Assembly (NCBI GenBank): GCA_007120155.1 | Contig: SKOF01000155.1 | Coordinates: forward strand, 1-6,949 | DNA from: Thioalkalivibrio sp. | GTDB lineage: Bacteria; Pseudomonadota; Gammaproteobacteria; Ectothiorhodospirales; Ectothiorhodospiraceae | Direction of reading: 5' to 3' | Length of the DNA stretch: 6,949 nucleotides | Shown here: positions 1-5,751 of the stretch, piece after piece | Numbering within the stretch: position 1 is the first letter of the stretch | How the letters are laid out: the number at the start of each line of letters is the position of its first letter | The notes under the pieces: model-generated | Seen by the model: only the letters and a program-made list of their open reading frames with translations | What the model was told of the DNA's origin: nothing | Databases searched by the model: none | Position numbers and translations under genes: made by a program

Positions 1-1074
1 ATCACCTGCGACGACATGCTCATGCGGACCCGTGCACGCGAGGTGATCGAGGGCGTGCGCATCCTCATGCAGGCGGTTCAGCCGCGCCGCTGCCTGATCG
101 GCATCGAGGATCACATGGCCGCCGCGATCGGGGCCATGCGTCAGGCGCTGGGCAGTGAGGAGGCGGACGGCATCCGCATCGTGCCCATCCCGAGTCAGTA
201 CCCTGCCGGGGGCGAAAGGCAGCTGATCCAGGTGCTCACCGGACGCGAGGTGCCCAGCCAGGGACTGCCTGCGGACATCGGCATGGTATGCCAGAACGTC
301 GGTACCGCGGCCGCGATCTACAGGGCTGTTGCCCTGGGCGAGCCGCTGATCTCGCGCATCGTCACGGTGGCTGGCCGCGGCGTGAACCATCCGCGCAACC
401 TGGAAGTGCTCATCGGCACGCCGTTCTCGGATCTGATCGCCGCCGCCGGCGGCTACTCGGCGCAGGTGGCCCGCCTGATCATGGGCGGCCCCATGATGGG
501 CTTCGCCATGCCCAGCGACGAGGTGCCGGTGGTCAAGGCCACCAACTGCATCCTGGCAGCCACCGACGAGGATGTGGCACCACCCGGGCCGGTCATGCCC
601 TGCATCCGCTGCGGCGAATGCACCCGGGTCTGTCCGGCGCAACTGCTCCCGCAGCAGCTCTACTGGTACGCCCGGGCCAAGGATTTCGACAAGACACAGG
701 ACTACAACCTGTTCGACTGCATCGAATGCGGCTGCTGCGCCTACGTCTGTCCCAGCAACATTCCTCTGGTACAGTACTACCGCTACGCCAAGACGGAGAT
801 CTGGGCCCAGGAGCGGGAACGCCGCAAGGCGGACATCGCCCGTGAGCGCCACGAGTTCCGCCAGCAGCGCCTGGAACACGAGGAACGCGAGAAGGCCGAG
901 CGTATGGCCCGCAAGAAGGCCGCCCTCGCTGCCAGGAACGGCGAGGACGGCGATGACCCCAAGAAAGCCGCCATCCAGGCCGCCCTGGAACGCGCCAGGG
1001 CCAGGAAGGCCGCAGAGGAATCCGAGCAGATGAGCACAGGCAAAACGCAAGAGGACAAGGAGCCCTCCGGCTGA
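1..1074 (+). CDS. rnfC: RnfC (RsxC), electron transport complex subunit, 5' partial
   Basis: This is the peripheral iron-sulfur subunit of the Rnf complex, which passes electrons between NAD(H) and the membrane subunits on the cytoplasmic face. The frame is open from base 1, so the N-terminal part (Rnf barrel and early nucleotide-binding region) lies outside; 357 residues are visible. The first ~190 residues resemble the NADH/FMN-binding fold shared with the 51-kDa subunit of complex I, including PSQYPAGGERQLI, GREVPSQGLPADIG and MGGPMMGFAMPS. Two 4Fe-4S ferredoxin motifs follow: C201, C204, C207, C211 (CIRCGECTRVCP) and C240, C243, C246, C250 (CIECGCCAYVCP). The last ~95 residues are a charged Ala/Glu/Lys/Arg-rich tail, probably helical or coiled coil. 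It carries only one DPKKAAIQAALERARARK-type unit, whereas enterobacterial RsxC has many, so the tail is short. The rnfD start is 64 bases downstream. Identity is very secure. Confidence 0.97.
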   Translation: MTCDDMLMRTRAREVIEGVRILMQAVQPRRCLIGIEDHMAAAIGAMRQALGSEEADGIRIVPIPSQYPAGGERQLIQVLTGREVPSQGLPADIGMVCQNVGTAAAIYRAVALGEPLISRIVTVAGRGVNHPRNLEVLIGTPFSDLIAAAGGYSAQVARLIMGGPMMGFAMPSDEVPVVKATNCILAATDEDVAPPGPVMPCIRCGECTRVCPAQLLPQQLYWYARAKDFDKTQDYNLFDCIECGCCAYVCPSNIPLVQYYRYAKTEIWAQERERRKADIARERHEFRQQRLEHEEREKAERMARKKAALAARNGEDGDDPKKAAIQAALERARARKAAEESEQMSTGKTQEDKEPSG

Positions 1075-1103
1075 TCAGGCAGCGGAGTTGTCCGTGCATT
1101 TCC

Positions 1104-1131
1104 TTGCCACTTGCCACTTGCCACTTGCCAC
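1104..1131 (+). repeat. Four perfect TTGCCAC heptanucleotide repeats before rnfD
   Basis: TTGCCAC occurs four times head to tail with no mismatch, followed by a decayed unit (TGCCTTA) that runs to the rnfD ATG at 1139. The tract fills about half of the rnfC-rnfD junction and sits where a Shine-Dalgarno sequence would be. Degenerate heptads of related sequence occur around nth and before the sigma factor gene. Whether the tract is a slippage product or a dispersed element cannot be decided here. Confidence 0.95.
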
Positions 1132-1138
1132 TGCCTTA

Positions 1139-2197
1139 ATGCGCTTCCCCACACACAGCTCGCCGCACATGACGCCGGCCCACAGCGTGGGCCGGATGAT
1201 GCGTCGCGTGCTCTACGCGCTTGTACCGGGCACGCTGGCCATGGCCTGGTATTTCGGCTGGGGCGTGCTGGTGAACGTGTCGCTGGCGGTCGTGCTCGCC
1301 GTGGGTTTCGAGGCGCTGATGCTGCTCGCCCGCAAGCGGCCGGTCATCCCGACCCTGGGAGACTACAGTGCGGTGGTCACGGGCTGGCTGTTCGCACTGG
1401 CCCTGCCGCCGCTCACGCCCTGGTGGGTGACACTGGTGGGGATCGGCTTCGCCATGGTGGTGGCCAAGCACCTGTACGGCGGCCTTGGTTACAACCCGTT
1501 CAACCCGGCCATGGTGGGCTACGTGGTGGTGCTGCTCTCGTTCCCGAGGGAGATGATCCAGTGGCTGCCCCCCCAGACACTCACCGATCCGGCCTTCAGC
1601 CCGACCGCGGTGCTGACCGCCATCTTCCTCGGGCAGCTGCCCGCCGGTGTCTCCTGGGATGCCATCACCACCGCCACACCGCTGGACCTCATGAAGACCG
1701 AGCTGTCCATGAACCGCACCATCAGCGAGATCCGGGAGCATCCCCTGTTCGGGGCATTCTCCGGACACGGCTGGGAGTGGATCGGCAACTGGTTCCTGCT
1801 GGGCGGATTGTGGCTGCTGTTCATGCGCGTGATCAGCTGGCAGATTCCGGTGGCGATGCTGGGTTCCCTCGCGGTCACGGCAGGCATGTTCTGGATCGTC
1901 GATCCGGACACCTTTGCATCACCGGCCTTCCACGTATTCAGCGGCGCGGCGATCCTGGGCGCCTTCTTCATCGCCACTGATCCGGTCTCGGCCAGCACCA
2001 CGCCCCGCGGCCGACTCGTCTATGGCGCGGGCATCGGTGTGCTTCTGTACGTGATCCGCACCTGGGGCAACTACCCCGATGCCGTGGCCTTCGCGGTGCT
2101 GCTCATGAACATGGCCGCCCCCACCATCGACCATTACACCCAGCCTCGGGTGTTCGGACAGAAGCCGCCGCCCACGCGGCGCGACAACGGGCCGTAG
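1139..2197 (+). CDS. rnfD: RnfD (RsxD), integral membrane flavin-binding subunit
   Basis: RnfD is a membrane core subunit of the Rnf complex with covalently bound FMN; it belongs to the NqrB/RnfD family. The frame extends up to a TTG at 1088, but those codons are only the heptad repeat. The ATG at 1139 gives MRFPTHSSPH, which lines up with the E. coli start (MVFRIASSPY) and a protein of 352 residues, the length I recall for E. coli RsxD. Visible hallmarks are LYGGLGYNPFNPAM (112-125), TATPLD with T180 as the likely phosphoester FMN site (E. coli Thr187 equivalent), and the conserved C-terminal block FIATDPVSASTTPRGRLVYG (277-296) followed by NYPDAVAFAVLLMN. About nine to ten hydrophobic segments are present. 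There is no recognisable ribosome binding site. The stop lies two bases before the rnfG ATG, so the two genes are surely cotranscribed. Confidence 0.97.
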   Translation: MRFPTHSSPHMTPAHSVGRMMRRVLYALVPGTLAMAWYFGWGVLVNVSLAVVLAVGFEALMLLARKRPVIPTLGDYSAVVTGWLFALALPPLTPWWVTLVGIGFAMVVAKHLYGGLGYNPFNPAMVGYVVVLLSFPREMIQWLPPQTLTDPAFSPTAVLTAIFLGQLPAGVSWDAITTATPLDLMKTELSMNRTISEIREHPLFGAFSGHGWEWIGNWFLLGGLWLLFMRVISWQIPVAMLGSLAVTAGMFWIVDPDTFASPAFHVFSGAAILGAFFIATDPVSASTTPRGRLVYGAGIGVLLYVIRTWGNYPDAVAFAVLLMNMAAPTIDHYTQPRVFGQKPPPTRRDNGP

Positions 2198-2199
2198 CC

Positions 2200-2838
2200 A
2201 TGGTGCGCAACATCCTCATGTCCGGCGTGCTGCTGGCCCTGTTCGGCGTGGTCGGTGCGGGTCTGGTGGCCTTCGTGTTCCAGGGCACGGCGGACCGGAT
2301 CGCCGCCAACGAAGAGGCCGTCATGCTGTCCAGCCTGCACGCGATCCTGCAGCACGAAGCCTACGACAACAACATCCTGGAGGATGCCATCCCGCTGTCC
2401 AACGAGCTGCTGGGGGGAACGGACCTTATGGCCTACCGGGCCTACCAGGGAGACGAGCCGGTGGCCGTGGTGTTCACGGTCATTGCCCCGGGCGGGTACA
2501 GCGGCCCCATTCGCCTGCTGGTGGGCGTGGAGGAGTACGGCGAAGTGGCCGGCGTGCGGGTGGTCGCCCACAGGGAGACCCCGGGCCTGGGCGACGATAT
2601 CGAGGTCCAGCGCTCCGACTGGATCCTCGACTTCGACGGCCGCAGCCTGGCAAGCCCGGCCTACAATCAGTGGGCCGTGCGCCGAGACGGCGGCGTCTTC
2701 GACCAGTTCACCGGCGCCACCATCACCGCCCGGGCCGTGGTGACAGCGGTGCGTGACACGCTGGTATACTTCGAGGCCCATCGCGACACCGTATTCATGC
2801 GCGCAACCGCGGACGAGGAGGAATCCCCCCTTGAGTGA
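2200..2838 (+). CDS. rnfG: RnfG (RsxG), periplasmic FMN-carrying subunit
   Basis: RnfG is an Rnf subunit anchored by one N-terminal helix, with an FMN-binding domain exposed to the periplasm (NqrC/RnfG family). The 212-residue product has a membrane anchor at about residues 5-28. It also has the family blocks APGGYSGPIRLLVGV (96-110) and ETPGLGDDIEVQRSDWI (126-142), and the flavinylation motif TGATIT at 171-176, where T176 is the expected covalent FMN acceptor. E. coli RsxG has the same FDQFTGATIT stretch. The start ATG follows the rnfD stop after two bases and the 3' end overlaps rnfE by eight bases, so translation is probably coupled along rnfD-G-E. The last ~25 residues are acidic and not conserved. 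Identity is secure. Confidence 0.96.
   Translation: MVRNILMSGVLLALFGVVGAGLVAFVFQGTADRIAANEEAVMLSSLHAILQHEAYDNNILEDAIPLSNELLGGTDLMAYRAYQGDEPVAVVFTVIAPGGYSGPIRLLVGVEEYGEVAGVRVVAHRETPGLGDDIEVQRSDWILDFDGRSLASPAYNQWAVRRDGGVFDQFTGATITARAVVTAVRDTLVYFEAHRDTVFMRATADEEESPLE
2816..2822 (+). promoter_or_regulatory. Shine-Dalgarno sequence of rnfE, fixing a TTG start
   Basis: AGGAGGA lies inside the 3' end of rnfG, eight bases before TTG at 2831. It is the best ribosome binding site in the rnf-nth part of the window and supports TTG, rather than any upstream ATG, as the rnfE start. Confidence 0.85.
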
Positions 2839-3517
2839 CATCACCTACCGCGAGATCAACGCCAACGGCTTCTGGCACAACAACCCGGGGCTGGTGCAGC
2901 TGCTGGGCCTGTGTCCGCTGCTGGCCATCTCCGGAACGGTGATCAACGCCTTGGGCCTGGGGCTTGCCACCACGCTGACGCTGGTGGCCTCCAACGTGAC
3001 CGTCTCCCTGATCCGCCACTGGGTGCGTCCCGAGATCCGCATCCCGGTGTTCGTGCTGATCATCGCCTCGGTGGTGACCGCCATCGAACTGGCCATGAAC
3101 GCCTTTTTCCACGAGCTCTACCTGATCCTCGGGATCTTCATTCCGCTGATCGTCACCAACTGCGCCATCATCGGGCGGGCCGAGGCCTTCGCCTCCAAGC
3201 AGCCCATCCCCAAGGCACTGGCCGACGGTCTGGCCATGGGTCTGGGCTTCACCTGCGTGCTGGTGGCACTGGGCGCCCTGCGCGAGGTGGTGGGCCACGG
3301 CACCCTGCTGTCCGATGCCCATCTCATGTTCGGCGAGGCGGCGCGCGGCTTCAGCCTGACGCTCATTCGGGAATACCGGGGCTTCCTGCTGGCCCTGCTG
3401 CCCCCGGGCGCGTTCATCGCCCTGGGGCTGCTCATCGCCCTGAAGAACATCATCGACTCGGGGCTGGCGAAGCGTGCCGCCGTGCGCGCCCCGCAGCCGG
3501 CCGAGGCAGCGGGCTGA
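2831..3517 (+). CDS. rnfE: RnfE (RsxE), integral membrane subunit
   Basis: RnfE is one of the paired membrane subunits (with RnfA) of the Rnf complex, related to NqrD. The TTG start gives MSDITYREIN and 228 residues, which matches E. coli RsxE (MSEIKDVIVQ, about 231 residues). The open frame reaches back to 2753, but that part is the rnfG gene in another frame. About six membrane helices are visible. Landmarks are NNPGLVQLLGLCPLLA (17-32), LGLGLATTLTL (41-51), EIRIPVFVLIIASVV (68-82), GIFIPLIVTNCAIIGRAEAF (101-120) and LLPPGAFIALGL (189-200). C28 and C111 match the cysteines that, in the RnfA/RnfE and NqrD/NqrE pairs, hold a shared Fe-S cluster within the membrane. The start overlaps the rnfG stop (ATTGAGTGA-type overlap of eight bases). 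No terminator with a T-tract follows. Confidence 0.97.
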   Translation: MSDITYREINANGFWHNNPGLVQLLGLCPLLAISGTVINALGLGLATTLTLVASNVTVSLIRHWVRPEIRIPVFVLIIASVVTAIELAMNAFFHELYLILGIFIPLIVTNCAIIGRAEAFASKQPIPKALADGLAMGLGFTCVLVALGALREVVGHGTLLSDAHLMFGEAARGFSLTLIREYRGFLLALLPPGAFIALGLLIALKNIIDSGLAKRAAVRAPQPAEAAG

Positions 3518-3525
3518 GAAGGCGC

Positions 3526-3575
3526 GGAAACCGGATGCGCGATACAGGAGAACACACCACACCCCGCCGGTTTCC
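3526..3575. repeat. 9-bp inverted repeat in the rnfE-nth gap
   Basis: GGAAACCGG (3526-3534) and CCGGTTTCC (3567-3575) are perfect reverse complements separated by 32 bases. No T-tract follows the right arm, so this is not a standard intrinsic terminator. Both arms are also units of the heptad tracts listed here, so the symmetry may simply come from two heptad tracts in opposite orientation. Confidence 0.7.
3527..3547 (-). repeat. Degenerate heptad tract, reverse orientation, after rnfE
   Basis: Read on the minus strand this is CTGTATC-GCGCATC-CGGTTTC, three consecutive 7-base units of the same loose type (pyrimidine, T/G, G, two variable bases, T, C) seen on the plus strand at 3568-3609 and 4313-4347. 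It lies ten bases after the rnfE stop. Three units is short, so the call rests on register and similarity to the other tracts. Confidence 0.55.
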
Positions 3576-3609
3576 CGTGCCCTGCATCCTGGTTCTGCGT
3601 TCCTGCCCA
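3568..3609 (+). repeat. Degenerate heptad tract before nth
   Basis: Six consecutive 7-base units in unbroken register: CGGTTTC, CCGTGCC, CTGCATC, CTGGTTC, TGCGTTC, CTGCCCA. The last base is the A of the nth ATG. The units resemble CTGTATC/TTGTATC elsewhere in the window. The tract occupies the whole region where a ribosome binding site would be; no purine-rich sequence is seen. Confidence 0.65.
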
Positions 3610-4289
3610 TGAACGCTTCCAAGCGCCGCGAGATCTTCGAGCGCCTTCGCGCCGCGAACCCGCACCCCACCACGGAACTGAACTACCGCACGCCCTTCGA
3701 GCTGATGGTGGCGGTGGTGCTGTCGGCGCAGGCCACGGACAAGGGCGTCAACAAGGCCACGGCCAATCTGTTTCCCGTAGCCGATACGCCGGCGGCGATC
3801 CTGGACCTGGGACTCGAAGGCCTGAAGGACCACATCCGGACCATTGGCCTCTACAACAGCAAGGCCGAGAACATCATCCGGACCTGCCGCATCCTCGTCG
3901 AACGCCACGGCGGCGAAGTGCCCCGGGACCGGGAGTCCCTGGAAGCCCTGCCCGGGGTGGGCCGCAAGACCGCCAACGTGATCCTCAACACCGCATTCGG
4001 CGAACCCACCATGGCCGTGGACACACACATCTTCCGGGTGGCCAACCGCACCGGCCTCGCCCCGGGCGGAACGCCGCTGGCCGTGGAAAAGAAACTGCTC
4101 AAGGTCATCCCCGCCGAGTTTCTGAAAGACGCCCACCACTGGCTGATCCTGCACGGGCGCTACACCTGTACGGCGCGCAATCCCAAATGCCCGGACTGCA
4201 TCATTTCGGATCTGTGCGAGTACAAGGGAAAAACCGGGATCCACGAGGCAGGATCCGGGAGGCAGGGGAAGGCCGCGTCCAAGGCCTGA
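3609..4289 (+). CDS. nth: Endonuclease III (DNA glycosylase/AP lyase)
   Basis: Nth removes oxidised pyrimidines from DNA and cleaves at abasic sites in base excision repair; it acts in the cytoplasm on the nucleoid. From ATG 3609 the protein has 226 residues and aligns without gaps to E. coli Nth (211 residues) from MN onward: RLRAANPHPTTELN, LSAQATD, IGLYNSKAENII. The helix-hairpin-helix LPGVGRKTANV carries the catalytic K120, and VDTHIFRV carries D138. The 4Fe-4S loop is C187-x6-C194-x2-C197-x5-C203. The frame is open 45 codons further upstream, but that stretch is rnfE 3' sequence and heptad repeat without family similarity. The oddity is the C-terminus: after CEYKGKTG there are about 15 extra residues (IHEAGSGRQGKAASKA) encoded largely by a 14-bp duplication, itself two heptads. 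Position after rnfE matches the rsx-nth order of enterobacteria. A function is certain; the role of the tail is unknown. Confidence 0.98.
   Translation: MNASKRREIFERLRAANPHPTTELNYRTPFELMVAVVLSAQATDKGVNKATANLFPVADTPAAILDLGLEGLKDHIRTIGLYNSKAENIIRTCRILVERHGGEVPRDRESLEALPGVGRKTANVILNTAFGEPTMAVDTHIFRVANRTGLAPGGTPLAVEKKLLKVIPAEFLKDAHHWLILHGRYTCTARNPKCPDCIISDLCEYKGKTGIHEAGSGRQGKAASKA
4236..4270 (-). repeat. Heptad/14-bp repeat inside the 3' end of nth
   Basis: On the plus strand GGATCCACGAGGCA (4237-4250) and GGATCCGGGAGGCA (4251-4264) are a tandem pair matching at 12 of 14 bases. Read on the minus strand the stretch breaks into heptads CTGCCTC, CCGGATC, CTGCCTC, GTGGATC, similar to the tracts before nth and before the sigma gene but in opposite orientation. 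It encodes the non-conserved C-terminal tail of Nth. Confidence 0.75.
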
Positions 4290-4312
4290 TGGCCCCGGCA
4301 ACGGGTTTCCAC

Positions 4313-4347
4313 TTGTATCCGGCATCTTGTATCTTGTCTCTGCCCCC
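4313..4347 (+). repeat. Degenerate heptad tract between nth and sigma gene
   Basis: Five units in register: TTGTATC, CGGCATC, TTGTATC, TTGTCTC, TGCCCCC. Two are identical. The tract is preceded by GGGTTTCC, which echoes CCGGTTTCC at the head of the tract before nth and CATTTCC before the TTGCCAC repeats ahead of rnfD. A TTG inside it (4327) is in frame with the sigma gene but belongs to the repeat and is not a credible start. Confidence 0.8.
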
Positions 4348-4362
4348 CCACCCTGCGATCCC

Positions 4363-4917
4363 GTGACAAACGCCCGATCCCCCGACCTCGCACAACTGCT
4401 CGGCCAATGCGCCCTCGGCAACCGGGCCGCCTTCGAACAGTTGTATCGCGCAACCTCGCCGAAACTGTTTGCCATCGCCGTGCGTATATTGAACAGCGAG
4501 GCCCTGGCCGAGGAGTGCCTGCAGGACGCCTATGTGAAGATCTGGCACCGGGCGGGGGATTACCGCCCCCACCTGGCCAGCCCGGTCACCTGGCTGGTGA
4601 CCATCGTGCGCAACGGCGCCCTTGACACCCTGCGACGCAATCGCCGTCAGGTCACGCTGCAGGACCCGGCACACCTGGAGTTCCTCATGGATGAGTGGAA
4701 CACGGCCCCCGGACCGGACGGACTCGACAATGACAGCGACAGGCTCCGGGACTGTCTAGGCCAATTGGGCGATGATCAGCGCCGTTGTCTGGAGATCGCC
4801 TATTTTCAGGGCCTTAGCCACGCTGAAGTGGCGGAGCTGACCCGCACGCCCCTGGGCACGGTCAAGACGTGGATCCGGCGGGGGTTGGAGCAACTGAGGA
4901 AGTGTCTGGATGTCTGA
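4363..4917 (+). CDS. ECF (extracytoplasmic function) RNA polymerase sigma factor
   Basis: This is a group IV sigma-70 factor that would direct RNA polymerase to a small regulon when released from its anti-sigma partner. With GTG 4363 as start it has 184 residues. Region sigma-2 spans about 24-93, with the typical AEECLQDAYVKIWHRAGDYR (49-68) and PVTWLVTIVRNGALDTLRR. Region sigma-4 spans about 126-180 and ends in the helix-turn-helix GLSHAEVAELTRTPLGTVKT (150-169) followed by WIRRGLEQLRKCL. The start is uncertain: the frame reaches TTG 4327, but codons before 4363 are heptad repeat and a C-run, and no Shine-Dalgarno sequence is seen before either codon. The anti-sigma gene follows after 12 bases, forming an operon. 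Its five cysteines sit at positions common in this family. The subfamily is SigK-like by its partner; its target genes are inferred to include itself and the small Cys-rich gene downstream. Confidence 0.92.
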   Translation: MTNARSPDLAQLLGQCALGNRAAFEQLYRATSPKLFAIAVRILNSEALAEECLQDAYVKIWHRAGDYRPHLASPVTWLVTIVRNGALDTLRRNRRQVTLQDPAHLEFLMDEWNTAPGPDGLDNDSDRLRDCLGQLGDDQRRCLEIAYFQGLSHAEVAELTRTPLGTVKTWIRRGLEQLRKCLDV

Positions 4918-4921
4918 GAGG
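4916..4921 (+). promoter_or_regulatory. Shine-Dalgarno sequence of the anti-sigma gene
   Basis: GAGAGG overlaps the stop codon of the sigma factor gene and lies eight bases before ATG 4930, supporting coupled translation of the pair. Confidence 0.6.
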
Positions 4922-4929
4922 TCCCCGCC

Positions 4930-5634
4930 ATGAACTACGACAACCCGGAACTGCGCCGGCGACTCGCTGCCGAGTATGCGCTGGGCACCCTGCGCGGTGC
5001 GGCCCGGCGGCGTTTCGAGCGCCTGCTTGTCCGGGACCCGGACCTGCAGGCCCGGGTCGTCGCGTGGGAGGAACGTCTCGCCGGCATGGCCTGGACGGCG
5101 GCGCCCGAAGCCCGGGTGCCGGAGCGGATCTGGACGACCGTCTCCGGACGCGTCGAGACTGCAGGCTCGACGGCCCGGCGGCGCGGGCTCTGGAACAGCC
5201 TCGCCTTCTGGCGGGGCACGGGCTTTGCCGCCACGGCCGTCGCCCTCGCCCTGCTGGTGCTGCCCGTGGATCCGCCCACCCGGGCACCGGACGCGATGCC
5301 CGAACGGGTGGCGATGATCGCCGAGTCCGGCAGCGATGCCATGGGCTGGGTGGTGACAGCCTCCGCGGGCGGGCAACAGATCCGGGCACGGGCCCTGTCC
5401 CCGCCCGAGATGCCCGAGGGCGAGGTCTGCGTCCTGTGGCTCGTGTGGCCGGACGGCACGGTGCGTGCCGTGGGCGTACTTCCGGAATACGGCGAAGCGA
5501 CTCTCGCCATGCCGATTACGGATCGCCAGCCCTATCAGGCACAGGTGGCCGTGACCATCGAACGCGTCAGCGACATCCCCATGGATTCTCCGGCGGGGCC
5601 GAACGTCTATCGAGGCCCCTGGATGGAGCTCTGA
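4930..5634 (+). CDS. RskA-type transmembrane anti-sigma factor
   Basis: The product (234 residues) should bind the sigma factor in the cytoplasm and release it on an envelope signal. Residues 1-55 form an alpha-helical domain with AAEYALGTLRGAARRRFERL (13-32) and VVAWEERLAGMA, the zinc-free anti-sigma domain usual in RskA-like proteins; no HxxxCxxC motif is present. A single membrane helix follows at about 96-113 (FAATAVALALLVLP). The rest (about 115-234) is predicted to be outside and matches the RskA/anti-sigma-K C-terminal style: VTASAGGQQIRARALSPPEM, VCVLWLVWPDGTVRAVGVLP, then YQAQVAVTIE. One cysteine only (C167) lies in this outer domain. It starts 12 bases after the sigma gene stop. Similarity is recognised from motifs and architecture, not from a search; the signal it senses cannot be read from the sequence. 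Confidence 0.87.
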   Translation: MNYDNPELRRRLAAEYALGTLRGAARRRFERLLVRDPDLQARVVAWEERLAGMAWTAAPEARVPERIWTTVSGRVETAGSTARRRGLWNSLAFWRGTGFAATAVALALLVLPVDPPTRAPDAMPERVAMIAESGSDAMGWVVTASAGGQQIRARALSPPEMPEGEVCVLWLVWPDGTVRAVGVLPEYGEATLAMPITDRQPYQAQVAVTIERVSDIPMDSPAGPNVYRGPWMEL

Positions 5635-5654
5635 CTTCGGGAACGCGCAGCACC

Positions 5655-5683
5655 TGAATCCACCCGACGCGATGAAACGTATC
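5655..5683 (+). promoter_or_regulatory. Candidate ECF-type promoter of the EG[KR]CG peptide gene
   Basis: TGAATC (5655-5660) and CGTATC (5678-5683) are spaced by 17 bases, the layout of ECF promoters with an AA-containing -35 and a CGT-type -10 box. Transcription would begin near 5690, leaving about 60 bases of leader. No sigma-70 consensus is clear in this gap. The assignment to the sigma factor upstream is inference; the same pair was not found before the sigma gene. Confidence 0.4.
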
Positions 5684-5751
5684 ATGCCCAGACTCGAAAG
5701 CCTCCCTGGCCCGGGTCTCACAAACCCAGACGAATGAGAAGGAGAATCACC

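Noticed and set aside
1088..1138. Upstream TTG start of rnfD
   Set aside because: The added residues come from the TTGCCAC repeats; the ATG at 1139 gives the normal family N-terminus and length.
2795..3673. Minus-strand open frame of 292 codons opposite rnfE
   Set aside because: Composition rich in His/Gln/Gly and no recognisable domain; the plus strand carries a clear RnfE.
4279..4294. GGCCTGATGGCC hairpin as nth terminator
   Set aside because: The stem is only four base pairs and no T-tract follows; it overlaps the stop codon.
4313..4340. TTGTAT boxes within the heptads as a -35/-10 promoter for the sigma gene
   Set aside because: The resemblance arises from the repeat unit itself and no matching -10 box at 16-18 bases is present.
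4327..4362. Upstream TTG as start of the sigma factor
   Set aside because: It lies inside a heptad unit, the extra codons (mostly Pro) match no sigma factor N-terminus, and no ribosome binding site precedes it. GTG 4363 fits better.
4444..4908. Five cysteines in the sigma factor as a redox or zinc sensor
   Set aside because: They fall at positions where family members often have cysteine (EECLQ, RDCL, RRCLE, RKCL) and do not form a metal-binding motif.
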